Positions 27,581 to 38,590 of a stretch of 64,000 nt of DNA are shown here, in pieces. Source of the stretch: Lathyrus oleraceus (taxonomy: Eukaryota > Streptophyta > Magnoliopsida > Fabales > Fabaceae); the NCBI RefSeq assembly GCF_024323335.1, contig NC_066583.1, positions 367,595,877 through 367,659,876 of the forward strand, written 5' to 3'. The notes under the pieces were generated by a model. That model worked only from the letters and a program-made list of their open reading frames with translations, was not told where the DNA came from and did no database searches. The translations under genes and the position numbers were made by a program. The stretch's first letter is position 1. Each line of letters opens with the position of its first letter.

Positions 27581-30500
27581 TGAAAAATACCCGAGCGCAT
27601 TGCATGCTCAAAGATATAAAAGAGTGGCCATCGAACTGTTTTTATTCCCAAAGAAAAGGGAAAATATCGATAAAACTCAAGGGAAAAGAAACAGGTAAGG
27701 AAGTCGATTATGCAAGGGTAGGTATTAACATCCCTCACATCTGTTGTACTCAATGGGAACCATTTTTCTTGTTCTTTACTATGGGTGTTACAATATAAAT
27801 ATTACTCGCAAAAGGATAAAGGGAAACGAAGAAGAATAAACAAAGTGCTTGGTTAGGATTAGGGCCCTCATGCCTACGTATCCTTATAGTGCAATAAGGA
27901 ATTCAGAGCTACGTAGTTCATAGAACTAATGGTGAGAGATGAAAGAAGAGTGATATAGGCATGGTTTGAACCAAAGGATAATGTTGTTTGAACCCATAAG
28001 ATAGGTATATCTGAACCAATGAGAAAACTCACATCAAGCCAAAAAGCAAGGGTATTGCCTATATGAGGTTGTAAAGTAAGTAAGGAGATGTTTGTCTGAG
28101 CAACGAGAGGACTAACAAGACAAACAAAAAGACTTTTGGTTCATAGGAAGACATTGGTTATTGGGCCAAAGGTATATATGGAATCCTAAGAAAGGTTGCA
28201 TTTGGTTCAAAGAGAAAGTATATCATTGGGATGAATGATTGAAGTTATAGAATGATGAATGATAAAAGATATGGATGGTGCCCTAAGGCAGAAGAAGAAA
28301 TAATAATAAATATGCTCGCCAAGGATTTGAACCCTTGTGTCTATGTATTCTCATCGTGTAATGAGAAAGTAAGAGCTCCGTAGTTCGGGAAAATAATACG
28401 GAACAAAGAAAGAAAGAGTTGACTGGGTTGCCAAAAGGCAAAGAAAATTGCTTGAATAGCAGGAGTGTGGTATTAACCAGTAAATGGTGACTAGTCAAAG
28501 TGAAAAATGAGAGATGATTGGTCTAAACACGAGAGGGTTTATAAGTCAAACAAGCTCAAAGGGGTTTGTCTAAGCACTCAAGGTCTTATAAGGCAAAGAA
28601 TGAATAAGAGATGATTTGCCAACACACAAGAGGATTGTCAAGGCAAAAGAGCTCGAAGGTGTTTGTCTATGCACAAGAGGACTGATAATACAAACAATGA
28701 ATGAGAGAGTTGGCCTAAGCACAAGAGGATCTATAAGGCTCACAATGAATGAATAGGGTTTGCCTAAGCACATGAAGATTGATAAGGCAACCAATGAATG
28801 ATAGATTGATTAGGATTCAAATATGGGTATAAATATCAAGGAGAGTATGATTGTTGATCCAAATATGAAAATGTGATAAGTGATGTAATGGTATTGAAAT
28901 GTTATGGGAGTAGACCTGAGAATCATTTGATTCAAACTGTACTAAAGTCTATGAATAAAGGTGAATACTCTAAGCAATTGGATCATTCGTATTGTACCCA
29001 AAGATATTCAGAATGAAGATAGGAATGCTCCCTCTAATCCATTCTCTATTATTTAAGGCTCATGGAACACAACTTGAATCATGATTAACAAGTGTTGATC
29101 ACCTTTGTTGTGCTTAAATAGTAGCCCGTTGTCCAGTCTGCCTACAATGCTTGACTTGTACTGACTTAAAGTCTTGAACTTGCCCTTGAGTCTTGAGCTT
29201 ATGAGATCTAGTACAACTTTAACACAAGGGACTTGCCATATCAAGTGATCAAGGATCTTTTGATAACTTGAACAGGCTTGGGGAATTAACACAGTTCGAA
29301 GGATTTGGTTTATCAAAGTACACTTTAATCAACTTAATCAGGGGGAATACAAGATCAATTGAATTATGGACAACAAACTCTAATGAATTAATCAGTCAAT
29401 GCTAATTGATTCTAAACAAACCCTAGAACTAAGAGAGCATGTGAGTTGCATAAGATTTCCAAAACCTAAGGGTAAAAATGTCAATACTTCAATGGATTAA
29501 TCAACTAGGAATTAGTTTCTAAATCAAAACCTAATTAAATCCTAATTAAATTATAATTAAGTTCTAATTACCTGATTATTTACATGATTAAAAATATTAA
29601 AACCAAACTATGAAAGTATTTAATTCTACAAATTTAATTTTCATGAAAAAAAATGTAAAAACAAAAATTAAATCAAATTACAATTAATTAAGAATCAATT
29701 AAAATAATAAAAGAAAAATGAAATTAAAAGGAAATAGTAAACAAGGGGTAAATGGTGGACTTAGGGGTGCCAGAAGTAGAAAATAGACCCAATGTACTGC
29801 ACAAGCCCAATCTGGAGTGAAGGTTGAAGGAAAAATTGGACTCAGATTGGAAAACACCATGTGCAAAACCTGTTGCACGTTTTAAACATGCTTTCTAATT
29901 CAACGTTCTTCATCTCCCTCCTTCTCCCTCCACCGCACCGTAGTTCACCACCGGCGGCGATGAAGTAACATCTCACTAAATCATTTACGCAGAAACATTC
30001 CAAATCTCACGCTTAATCCAAATCCAAACTCCAATTCTTCTGAAAACTCATGAAATCTCCAGATCGAAGAAAAATGTTCAAGAACCCTAGCTCTAAGAAC
30101 AAAAATTAAATTATGGGTATCTGGAATCAAAACCCTAGAGATTAGGGCTTTGATTCATCTCAACAAGCTCTACATACTAGTAACTTTTTTTAATCAAAAT
30201 GATGGAGGTAGAGGAAAGCACTCATTGGAGCAGGCGCCAGAATTCCAGGTAAACTCTTTTGAGCTTCTCAAAATCTCCTATTCTTAAATCTTCTTCTCTT
30301 CTTCTTTTATGAATCTTCTTCTGAATCTCGGAGATGAATATGTATGGATGAAATGCGAATTTGAGAGAGGAAACTCTGAGTTCTAAGTGAGAGAATGAGA
30401 GTGAAGAATCGAGTTGAATCGAAAATGATTGAGGATGCTTTGAATGAGTGAATGTGAAGGAATTTATAGGCAATGAGTTAACTGCTGAATATCTACTTCT

Positions 30501-32254
30501 GTTATCTCTGTTAGTTTGTTGAAGTAGAAATCAGTTAAAGGTTAGACACAATGTCAATTAGTTAGTTAGATTAGTTAAATTTGACTCAGTTAGTTGAAAT
30601 GTTAACTTAAACTGAGTGAAATGTGGTTAACTTAATTTTGTTGTTAAAATTAACTGGTTTCAAGTTAGTGTAAGTTCAATTTTCTGTTAGTGTGGAATAT
30701 TCAGTTAAGTGACTGTTAGTTGATGTGGACTAGTGCAGATTAATTGTGTTAGTGAAAGTGAAGTCCAGTTCAATTAATTAATGGTTTGCTCGATTTTGAA
30801 ATTGGTCTGCCATGGTTTTCTGAATGTGAATGTTCTGCAGTTGCAATGCCATGATTGTGTGGATGTGATGTTGTATGCAATGATGAATTATCTGATGCTA
30901 TATTGATGTGTTGCTACAGGGTGGTTTTGTGGTATGATGCAGGTGATTGATGATGATGAACCAAAGGCTGCAGCAGGTTCAGGGTATTGTGAGGTTGAAT
31001 CAGGTTTTCCCCAAGGTCATTCTTGGACTGCAGGGCAAGGCAACTTCAAGGTCAAGGCTTGTGTGTGCAGGCTTATGTGATACAGAATGTGTGCTTGCTA
31101 TGTTATTTTGTTGCTCATGCCATGGTAAGTCTTCCATGATGCAAATGTTGTCAATTGTTGTATTGCTTGGTTGTATGTTTGAATGGCTGTTAATTTGAGT
31201 GCAGGGCTGTTGGTGGCAATGTGTTAGTCTTGTGGTTTGTAGCAAGGCAAGGCAAAATGACCAAGGCATGACCAACTTGCACAACAAAAGGGATTTCTTG
31301 CTCATGAAGGAAGTGTGATAATGGAGCATCAAGAAATCAATGCAAGGATGAAAATGTGATTAGTATTAGGTTTAGGGATGAAAAATGTAATAGTTTACTT
31401 TTGTTAACTGGTTGACCAAAAAGTCAACCAGTTGACCGAAAGTCAACTTTTGTAAAAATGCAATTTTTGATATTTTCTTTTGTAATGAACATTTTATAAA
31501 CTAATGAGTGAATGAAATGCATTTTTTTAATGAAATGACCATTGTGATTGATTGTAAACAACTTGATTCAAAAATAAAGTTTTGCTTAAAAACTAAGTTT
31601 TAAACCATGATTAGAAGTAAATGAATCAATCACCTTTAAAACATTTGAATCATAAAGATCATGGATGAATGAGTTAATTGGACTAAAACAAGTGATGAAT
31701 CAAGAATTAATGGCCCACAATGCACTCTTAAGCACAATGGAACAAATGAAAAACAATGGACCAAAAGATTGAGAATCAATGCATTGAATGCATGAATAGA
31801 CCAAAGTCAATGGCCTATAAGGCAACATGGATCAAATGAACCAATAATACCATGGAGTATGAAATAATGCATGACTCAAAGACTTAACTTAATGCACTTG
31901 GATACTTGAATGAAAACACCCCCCTTAGAATGAGGAATTTGAATGAATGGTGAACCATGAACTAACGACCATGGACCTATGAACTTGAAAGTACCCAAGT
32001 TTATAACCAATGGATTAGGAATGGACAAGTAGAATGCACATGTATGGATGCTTGAACAAGGTCTTGAATCAGATGAATCCTCAAGCATGTAGATATGTAG
32101 GTCAAATGAATGGTTTCGATGATCAATTAGCTCTTTTGATGATTGGTGATGCATGATATGATGATCAAGAACCTCCCCCAATGAATTAGGGTTTAAGTAA
32201 ACCACAAGACTAAAAGTCAAACCAACATGGCACAACGGGACCAGGGTATCCTTG
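27580..32254 (-). mobile_element. Tat/Ogre-type LTR fragment
   Basis: The left end matches the end of the Ogre A LTR at 38086 onward in order and wording (TTATTCCCAAAG…, GCAAGGGTAGGTATTA, CATCCCTCACATC, then ATGCCTACGTATC), in minus orientation. A TATA-like TATAAATTCC lies on the minus strand near 30460, with U3-like sequence to its right. The right end lacks a terminal TGT…/…ACA and stops where the next LTR begins at 32255, so it is truncated. It contains the hairpin array 28089-28792. ORFs in this stretch do not resemble proteins. Confidence 0.6.
28089..28792. repeat. Array of hairpins with conserved 21-22-nt loops
   Basis: At least six units share a loop like TAAGCACAAGAGG…TGATAA while the flanking arms change together: TGTTTGTC/GACAAACA (28089-28126), TTTGTC/GGCAAA (28565-28597), TTTGCC/GGCAAA (28615-28647), GTTTGT/ACAAAC (28661-28695), GGCC/GGCT (28712-28740) and TTGCC/GGCAA (28760-28790). 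Confidence 0.6.
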
Positions 32255-33782
32255 TGATCGCGACTTAGTAAGTTTATGGGAATCGTGACTGCAAGTGCAC
32301 AGTCCTATCGCGTAGTTGTAAAGATTATCGAACCCACAAGGACTAATAATCAAACGTAATGTTATCTAATATTACTATGTAAATCTAAGGCTGGTGATCA
32401 TTCTAAGATTGGAGGGATGAAGAGAAATAGCTAAAACGTAAATAGAATATTAATAAAGATATGAGATAGAGGGAATATCGGTATGTAACGCATCAACCTT
32501 CGGGGATCCGATAGATAGTTGGTGTAATCTTATTGGTCAAAATATTCTTTAGTAGAAGTTATTTATAGAAAGGACTTAGTCTCACACTCTCGTTTTTATT
32601 GACTCTGACCATACTCCAAAACCAGAATGCTTGGCTCTCGCGGTCTCATTTTGAATTTAAAAGTAATTTTGGAATATGAATAAAGTCTAATTAATCCTAA
32701 AGCGCTCTCGTTGTGTTTAGGATTAATGCCTTGTTTCAGCTATCTGGTTAAAATCTCAAACTCTCGTTCTTGTTGACCGTAACCTTACTTTGTTTTGTAC
32801 TCTCGTACGAAAAACAGTTTGATTAAAACAAGAAACTAAAAACCGGAAAAATAAGTTTTATAAAAACTAACACCAATTTTCTACAAATCCCATCATTTCG
32901 ACGGTCTTTACATACCGATACCTAAGGGTTTAGCCGAACATGGATCCGGTAACAGACATGGTATTTGGAAAATCAAACATACAATAAGGCATAAATAAAT
33001 AAAATAGCAATAAAAATAAAACCTGGATTACGAATTGAGAACTGGAACTGAATCTTGATTCTTCAATTAAAATAATGTCGCCAGGCTTTGGCAATGAGTA
33101 ACCGTTACAATTGAATTCAAATGCGTAAATAATAAATCACAATAGCCCCAGATGTGGAGAAACCATCACTGTTACAAAGTAGGAAAAACTGCCTAGGAAA
33201 CTAAAAGAAAATAATTCTGACTAAAAATAATTCGTAGATTGAAAACTGGAAGAAGAGAGAGAGCTGGCGTGTAGAAACTTCCCTCCTTATATATTTTCCA
33301 CACCCCTAAATTGTAGCTAAAGGTGAGTGGATTCGTGGCTAAAAACTTGGAGAAATAATAGGGAAGACCAGGTTGTGGCGGTTGCCACAACACTAGTCTT
33401 TGACTCTGTGGTGAGTGCCACCAATATAGGGTTGAGCGCCACAATTCCATGCTTGGTGGCGGGCGCTACCACCTCCTTTGGTCCATGTGGCGGGCGCCAC
33501 ACCTCTAGGTGATAGGCTCCACAAACCCATTTGGTGTGGTGGCCCATTACCTCTATTTTTTTTCTCCATTGTCTTCTCTTTTTCTTTTCTTTTTGCTATT
33601 TTCCACTTTCCTTGCTGTACACCTTTTATTCGGTAAATGCCTGCAATAAACATAAAATACTGCATAATAATAAGTGTTAATCAAGTAAAAAGAAATGCAT
33701 ATGGAGCCAAAAATACGATACGGTTTCGCGTTACACCTTTGTTTGTCTTCAAGCAAATTCCGCGTATATGAAAACTTTGCTG
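32255..33782 (-). mobile_element. LTR and short internal piece of a second Athila family
   Basis: It begins TGATCGCGAC and follows the same order of blocks as the Athila LTR at 8410 (AACTGCAAGTGCACAG, TATCGCGTAG, CTCGCTCT-type words, CATACCGATACCTA). The LTR ends near 33735. About 45 bp of internal sequence (TTTGTTTGTCTTCAAGC) matches the region beside the Athila polypurine tract. A copia LTR then cuts it off at 33783. TATATAAG lies on the minus strand near 33288. It is a truncated element in minus orientation. Confidence 0.75.
33375..33547 (-). promoter_or_regulatory. Cluster of GTGGCG-type palindromes in the second Athila LTR
   Basis: Six or seven 14-bp imperfect palindromes: 33375-33388, 33408-33421, 33429-33442, 33456-33469, 33487-33500 (GTGGCG-GG-CGCCAC, perfect), 33509-33522 and a weak one at 33534-33547. 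They lie about 80-250 bp upstream of the TATA-like box near 33288. This is the layout of the other Athila LTR with the A/T pair of each arm replaced by G/C. Confidence 0.6.
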
Positions 33783-35054
33783 TGAAGACATGGCTTCTCG
33801 AGTATTTTGATGAAGACAACGATGCACGTACAGGGTCAATCATCAAAGAATGGATCAAGATTTCAATAGATAAAATTCACACAAAGTTTCAATCATACAT
33901 AACTCAAAGTCGCTCGAGAAATTGACCACAAAGGTATTGGAATTTAATCTTAGTTAATGTTTATATATAAAGTGTTCAATTGATGGTTGCATGCATAATA
34001 TGATATGGACACTTAGAATTTATTTCAAAATGGTTACAGCTTTTAAAAGTTCTCAATTTTTCCTTTTTTTAATAGTGGTAACCGATTAACACTTTTGGGG
34101 TAACCGGTTAACCCGAAACAAAGTTCAATTTCTGGGCAGATTTTGTTAGCATGTAACCGGTTAACACTTTCATGGTAACCGGTTACACAGTTTAAAATTT
34201 AAAATTTTCTTAACGTTACAATTAATGTAACCGGTTAACACAATTTGGGTAACCGGTTACTACTGGGAATTTTTATAGAAAAATTGCAACTTTTCATATT
34301 TTCAATTCATGCTTCTTCTCTATGAACCATGGCATCCATTGGTTGTTTGCACCTGTTTAAAGAGGGTCATAGAAGGATATTTAAACTAAAATTTTTCAGA
34401 TTGCAAATCACCTCCTTAAAAATTAATTTTCACAATCTTTCTTTGTTTACTATTTTCAAAGATAAGTGTCCAAAATTCATATGCATCATTTGAACACTTC
34501 TATAAACATTGTGAGATTGATTATTCCAAAAGGAGAAGATCAATCCTTTGATTGATGTGCAGATATTTCCAGATTATTCAAACTTCCATTTAAATTATAC
34601 ACTTGTTGTTCTTCACATCTTAATTTTTCCAGCATTAGTGGAATTAAGATAGTGAGTGTTTTATCCTTACTTGTTTGATAGTAAGAGGTGCATAGGAGAG
34701 GATTGTTCTCTTATCACTAAGAAGGTTTCCTTGTTGTTTAGAAACAAGAGAGTCACTTTGAGAGGATTGTTCTCATAAGTGGACTTTGTTGGAAATCCAA
34801 GAGTTTGTTCTTGGTGGTCTTTGTTGGTCATTGTACAAGTCCAAACAAATAGTGGAAATCTCTTTCTTGTTGGAAAGGGGACTGGATGTACCTTCGGATT
34901 GTGAAGGGAACCAGGATAAATCTCCGTGTCATTATTTTTCTGCACTTTACCACTTTCCTAAACACCATTATAAACCAGAAAAATAATCCTTACAACAAGA
35001 AAATTTCAAGGTTTCTAATTCACCCCCCCCTCTTAGACTGATTTCAGACTTACA
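33783..35054 (+). repeat. Copia LTR, left arm of an inverted pair
   Basis: It starts TGAAGACATGG and ends ACTTACA (1272 bp), followed by ATTGGCATCAGAGC, a tRNA-Met-type primer site (35055-35068). It is nearly identical to the LTR at 35714-36971 in opposite orientation. It contains three pairs of AACCGGTT palindromes. Confidence 0.85.
34079..34260. repeat. Three palindrome pairs TAACCGGTTA, 22 bp apart
   Basis: Pairs start at 34079/34101, 34154/34176 and 34228/34250. The distance inside each pair is exactly 22 bp and the pairs recur every 74-75 bp. The spacer sequences differ. Confidence 0.9.
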
Positions 35055-35102
35055 ATTGGCATCAGAGCAGGTTATAGGTAACTTATTCCTAGACTATCCG
35101 AA

Positions 35103-35460
35103 ATGGCTTCCGCAAATAATAATCTAGTCTTCAGAGATGGTGGTAGCAATAACAAGCCTCCACTATTCTGTGGTGAATACTTTGACTTCTGGAAAATTCA
35201 GATGAAGGCTCATTTAGAAGCACAAGGAGAAGAAATATGGGATGCTGCCCAAAATGGTCCTTTTGTTCCTACAACGGTTGTTAACGGCGTTGGTTCATCA
35301 AACCCTAAAACTTCATGGGATGATGATGATAAGAAGAAGGTCCTCTATGATAAAAAGGCAATAAATCTTCTTCAAAGTGCACTCAGCATGGATGAATTCT
35401 TTCGCATTTCGGCATGCACAACGACAAAACAAATATGGGATACCTTGGTAGAAACTCATG
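35103..35460 (+). pseudogene. Copia gag, N-terminal fragment
   Basis: An ATG at 35103 opens a Ty1/copia gag (UBN2-type) start: MASANNNLVFRDGG, PPLFCGEYFDFWKIQMKAHL, then KQIWDTLVETH. The frame is clean for about 119 codons, then hits a junction at about 35460 with reverse-transcriptase sequence in the opposite orientation. The capsid core is therefore incomplete. Confidence 0.75.
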
Positions 35461-35690
35461 TAAGCCGAGAAAATAATTCATTTTATCCATCATGGACATC
35501 TCGAATTCTCCTTGCATCATTGAGGAGAATTCTTCACACATATATTTGTTTGTTGATCCGAATATGATATCATCAACGTATACTTGTACCAACAATGTGT
35601 TGTTCTTGATTCTTTTGATGAAGAGAGTTTTGTCAACCTTGCCTTTTTCAAATATGCTACCACCATCTCTGAAGACTAGGAACATGTTAC
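35461..35690 (-). pseudogene. Copia reverse transcriptase fragment fused to gag start
   Basis: Read on the minus strand from the LTR at 35714: primer site, a gag start missing its ATG (35 bp deleted between two CTAG words), then a direct jump from VFRDGGS to the RT core with LVQVYVDDIIFGSTN (YVDD active site) and FEMSMM, ending at MNYFLG. All of gag, protease and integrase is missing between them. It meets the plus-strand gag fragment head-on at about 35460. Confidence 0.75.
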
Positions 35691-35713
35691 CTATAACCTG
35701 CTCTGATGCCAAT

Positions 35714-36971
35714 TGTAAGTCTGAAATTAGTCTAAGAGGGGGGTGAATTAGAAACCTTGAAATTTTCTTGTTGTAAGGATTATTTTTCTGGTTTATAATG
35801 GTGTTTAGGAAAATGGTAAAGTGCAGAAAAATAATGACACGGAGATTTATCCTGGTTCCCTTCACAATCCGAAGGTACATCCAGTCCCCTTTCCAACAAG
35901 AAAGAGATTTCCACTATTTGTTTGGACTTGTACAATGATCAACAAAGACCACCAAGAACAAACTCTTGGATTTCCAACAAAGTCCACTTATGAGAACAAT
36001 TCTCTCAAAGTGACTCTCTTGTTTCTAAACAACAAGGAAACCTTCTTAGTGATAAGAGAACAATCCTCTCCTATGCACCTCTTACTATCAAACAAGTAAG
36101 GATAAAACACTCACTATCTTAATTCCACTAATGCTGGAAAAATTAAGATATAAAGAACAACAAGTGTATAATTTAAATGGAAGTTTGAATAATCTGGAAA
36201 TATCTGCACATCAATCAAAGGATTGATCTTCTCCTTTTGGAATAATCAATCTCACAATGTTTATAGAAGTGTTCAAATGATGCATATGAATTTTGGACAC
36301 TTATCTTTGAAAATAGTAAACAAAGAAAGATTGTGAAAATTAATTTTTAAGGAGGTGATTTGCAATCTGAAAAATTTTAGTTTAAATATCCTTCTATGAA
36401 CCTCTTTAAACAAGTGCAAACAACCAATGGGTGCCATGGTTCATAGAGAAGATGCATGAATTAAAAATATGAAAAGTTGCAATTTTTCTACCAAAATTCC
36501 CAGTAGTAACCGGTTACCCAAATTGTGTTAACCGGTTACATTAATTGTAACATTAAGAAAAATTTAAATTTTAAACTATGTAACCGGTTACCGTGAAAGT
36601 GTTAACCGATTACATGCTAACAAAATCTTCCCAGAAATTGAATTTTGTTTCGGGTTAACCGGTTACCCCAAAAGTGTTAACCGGTTACCACTATTAAAAA
36701 AAGGAAAAATTGAGAACTTTTAAAAGTTGTAACCATTTTGAAATAAATTCTAAGTTTCCATATCATATTATGCATGCAACAATCAATTGAACACTTTATA
36801 TATAAACATTAACTAAGATTAAATTCCAATACCTTTGTGATCAATTTCTCGAGCGACTTTGAGCTAACTTTGTGTGAATTTGCTCTATTGAAGTCTTGAT
36901 CCATTCTTTGATGATTGACCCTGTACGTGCATCGTTGTCTTCATCAAAATACTCGAGAAGCCATGTCTTCA
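35714..36971 (-). repeat. Copia LTR, right arm of the inverted pair
   Basis: 1258 bp, inverted relative to 33783-35054. On its right it is preceded (in minus orientation) by the purine tract GGGGGAGAATG. On its left it is followed by a primer site. It therefore has both a polypurine tract and a primer site, unlike a normal terminal LTR. It carries the same AACCGGTT palindromes. Confidence 0.85.
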
Positions 36972-37645
36972 CATTCTCCCCCTTTTTGATGATGATAACC
37001 CGATTCAAAAGGCGATTCTTGAAAGAGTCATCGGACTTGATGTTCTAACACGTTTGCTCCCCCTATGATAATGCTCCCCCTAAATTCTTGATTTATTTGG
37101 AGACTTTGAAATTTTGAGTTCCTGCAAGTTTGTTAGATACATACAATATATGCTAGAGAATCTCTTCTCCCCTTTTGTCATTATCGAAAAGGATGGGACA
37201 AGACATATTAACAGTTTGGAGATCATGCATATAAAAAGCATACAAAACATCATATAATTAAGAGTCATAATATTTAAAAGATATGAATTAAAAAAATGAA
37301 ATTTATTTTTCAAAAAAAAAACAGAACAGCAGTGAGGTAACCGGTTACAGGAAATGTGGTAACCGGTTACGTTAAAGAAAAGTAACACAGAAGTCAAAAA
37401 CGCTACTGGTTAACCGGTTAACAGAAATGTGGTAATCGGTTACCTGATAAAAAAAAATGCCCCAGAATTCAAATTTGCTACTGGTTAACCGGTTAACAAG
37501 GATGTGGTAACCGGTTACTTATTGAAAATTTTGTAAAAAAGTAGCAATTAAGAGCTCAAAACACCATTTTTTCTATTCTTTGGTAAGATAATAATGTTTT
37601 TGCGTACCTTTTCCCTGGTTCATCATAAGACATGTTATGACGAGT
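36972..37645 (-). other. Copia 3' non-coding region
   Basis: The stretch between the RNase H stop and the polypurine tract. It holds a further three AACCGGTT pairs (37338/37360, 37411/37433, 37486/37508) with the same 22-bp and 73-75-bp spacing as in the LTR. No ORF resembles a protein. Confidence 0.75.
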
Positions 37646-38085
37646 TTATATGCCACCTTCATCCAATATTCCAAGCTCTCTTCGAATTTTGTAAAACGAT
37701 TCCTTTACGAGAGGCTTGGTGAAAATGTCGGCCAGTTGGTTATGAGTATCCACAAATGTAACTTCAACATCCCCTTTTAGCACGTGGTCATGAAGGAAGT
37801 GATGACGAATGTCGATATGCTTCGTTCTTGAGTGCATGACTGGATTTTTCGTAATGTTGATGGCACTTGTGTTGTCACATCTTAGCGGAATACATCCGAG
37901 ATCTATTCCGAAATCTCGAAGTTGTTGCTTTAGCCAGAGTATCTGAGCACAAGAGTTGTCTGCTGCTATATATTTTGCTTTGGCTGTACTCAGAGCAACA
38001 CACGCTTGTTTCTTGCATGCCCATGAAACTAGTGCATTTCCGAGAATGTGACATGTTCCACTCGTGCTTTTCCTATCTGTCTTAC
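37646..38085 (-). pseudogene. Copia RNase H C-terminal domain, cut by Ogre A
   Basis: About 146 codons of the C-terminal RNase H of a Ty1/copia polyprotein: DRKSTSGTCH, VALSTAKAKYIA, CDNTSAINITKNPV, RTKHIDIRHHF and LADIFTKPL, ending GILDEGGI and stop. The frame enters Ogre LTR sequence at 38086, so the rest of the polyprotein should lie beyond the right edge of the window. CTTAC at 38081-38085 is the candidate target duplication of Ogre A; its partner is outside. Confidence 0.85.
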
Positions 38086-38590
38086 TGTCGCATCCGCGAA
38101 AAAACAACCGGCGAGCTAAAAATAAAACACACAACACAGAGCCGCCACTGCGCGTTATTTATCCCAAGATAGGGAAAGGAAACGCTCAGAGAAACCTGGA
38201 AAGGAAATGGTCTTGCGACCAAAGAGACAGGGTAAGGGAGTCGGTTACGCAAGGGGAAGGTATTAGCACCCCTCACGTCCGTCGTACTCGACGGGATCCA
38301 CGTCCTAGAATAAAGAATAGGTTGCTAAACATCACACACACACAGGGAACGCAGGTGGGGTTAAGAGAAGGGAGCTCGATAAGGTATCGCACCTTATGCC
38401 TACATATCTTGTCTGGAACAAGAATCAGAGCCACTGTAGTTCGGCTTACACACGCCAAACAACACAAAACATACAAACAAGCAAGGGTGGCAAACATGGA
38501 GCCCGACAACCAATTGATGGAATTACGTCGGCATCCGAACCAAAACATACTCAAAAGGGCAAACGTGGAGCCCGACTGCCAATCACTGGG
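38086..38590 (-). repeat. Ogre A 3' LTR, left part (R-U5 end)
   Basis: In element orientation this is the LTR end: GGTGCTAATACCTTCCCC, GCGTAACCGACTCCC, GTGGCGGCTCTGTG, terminating GATGCGACA at 38086. It is cut at 38590 by element B. Its C/T-rich complement explains the spurious ORFs here. Confidence 0.85.

Noticed and set aside
30947..31332. Cys-rich small ORFs on both strands
   Set aside because: They lie in a Tat/Ogre LTR fragment, have no recognisable domain or start context, and overlap each other on opposite strands.
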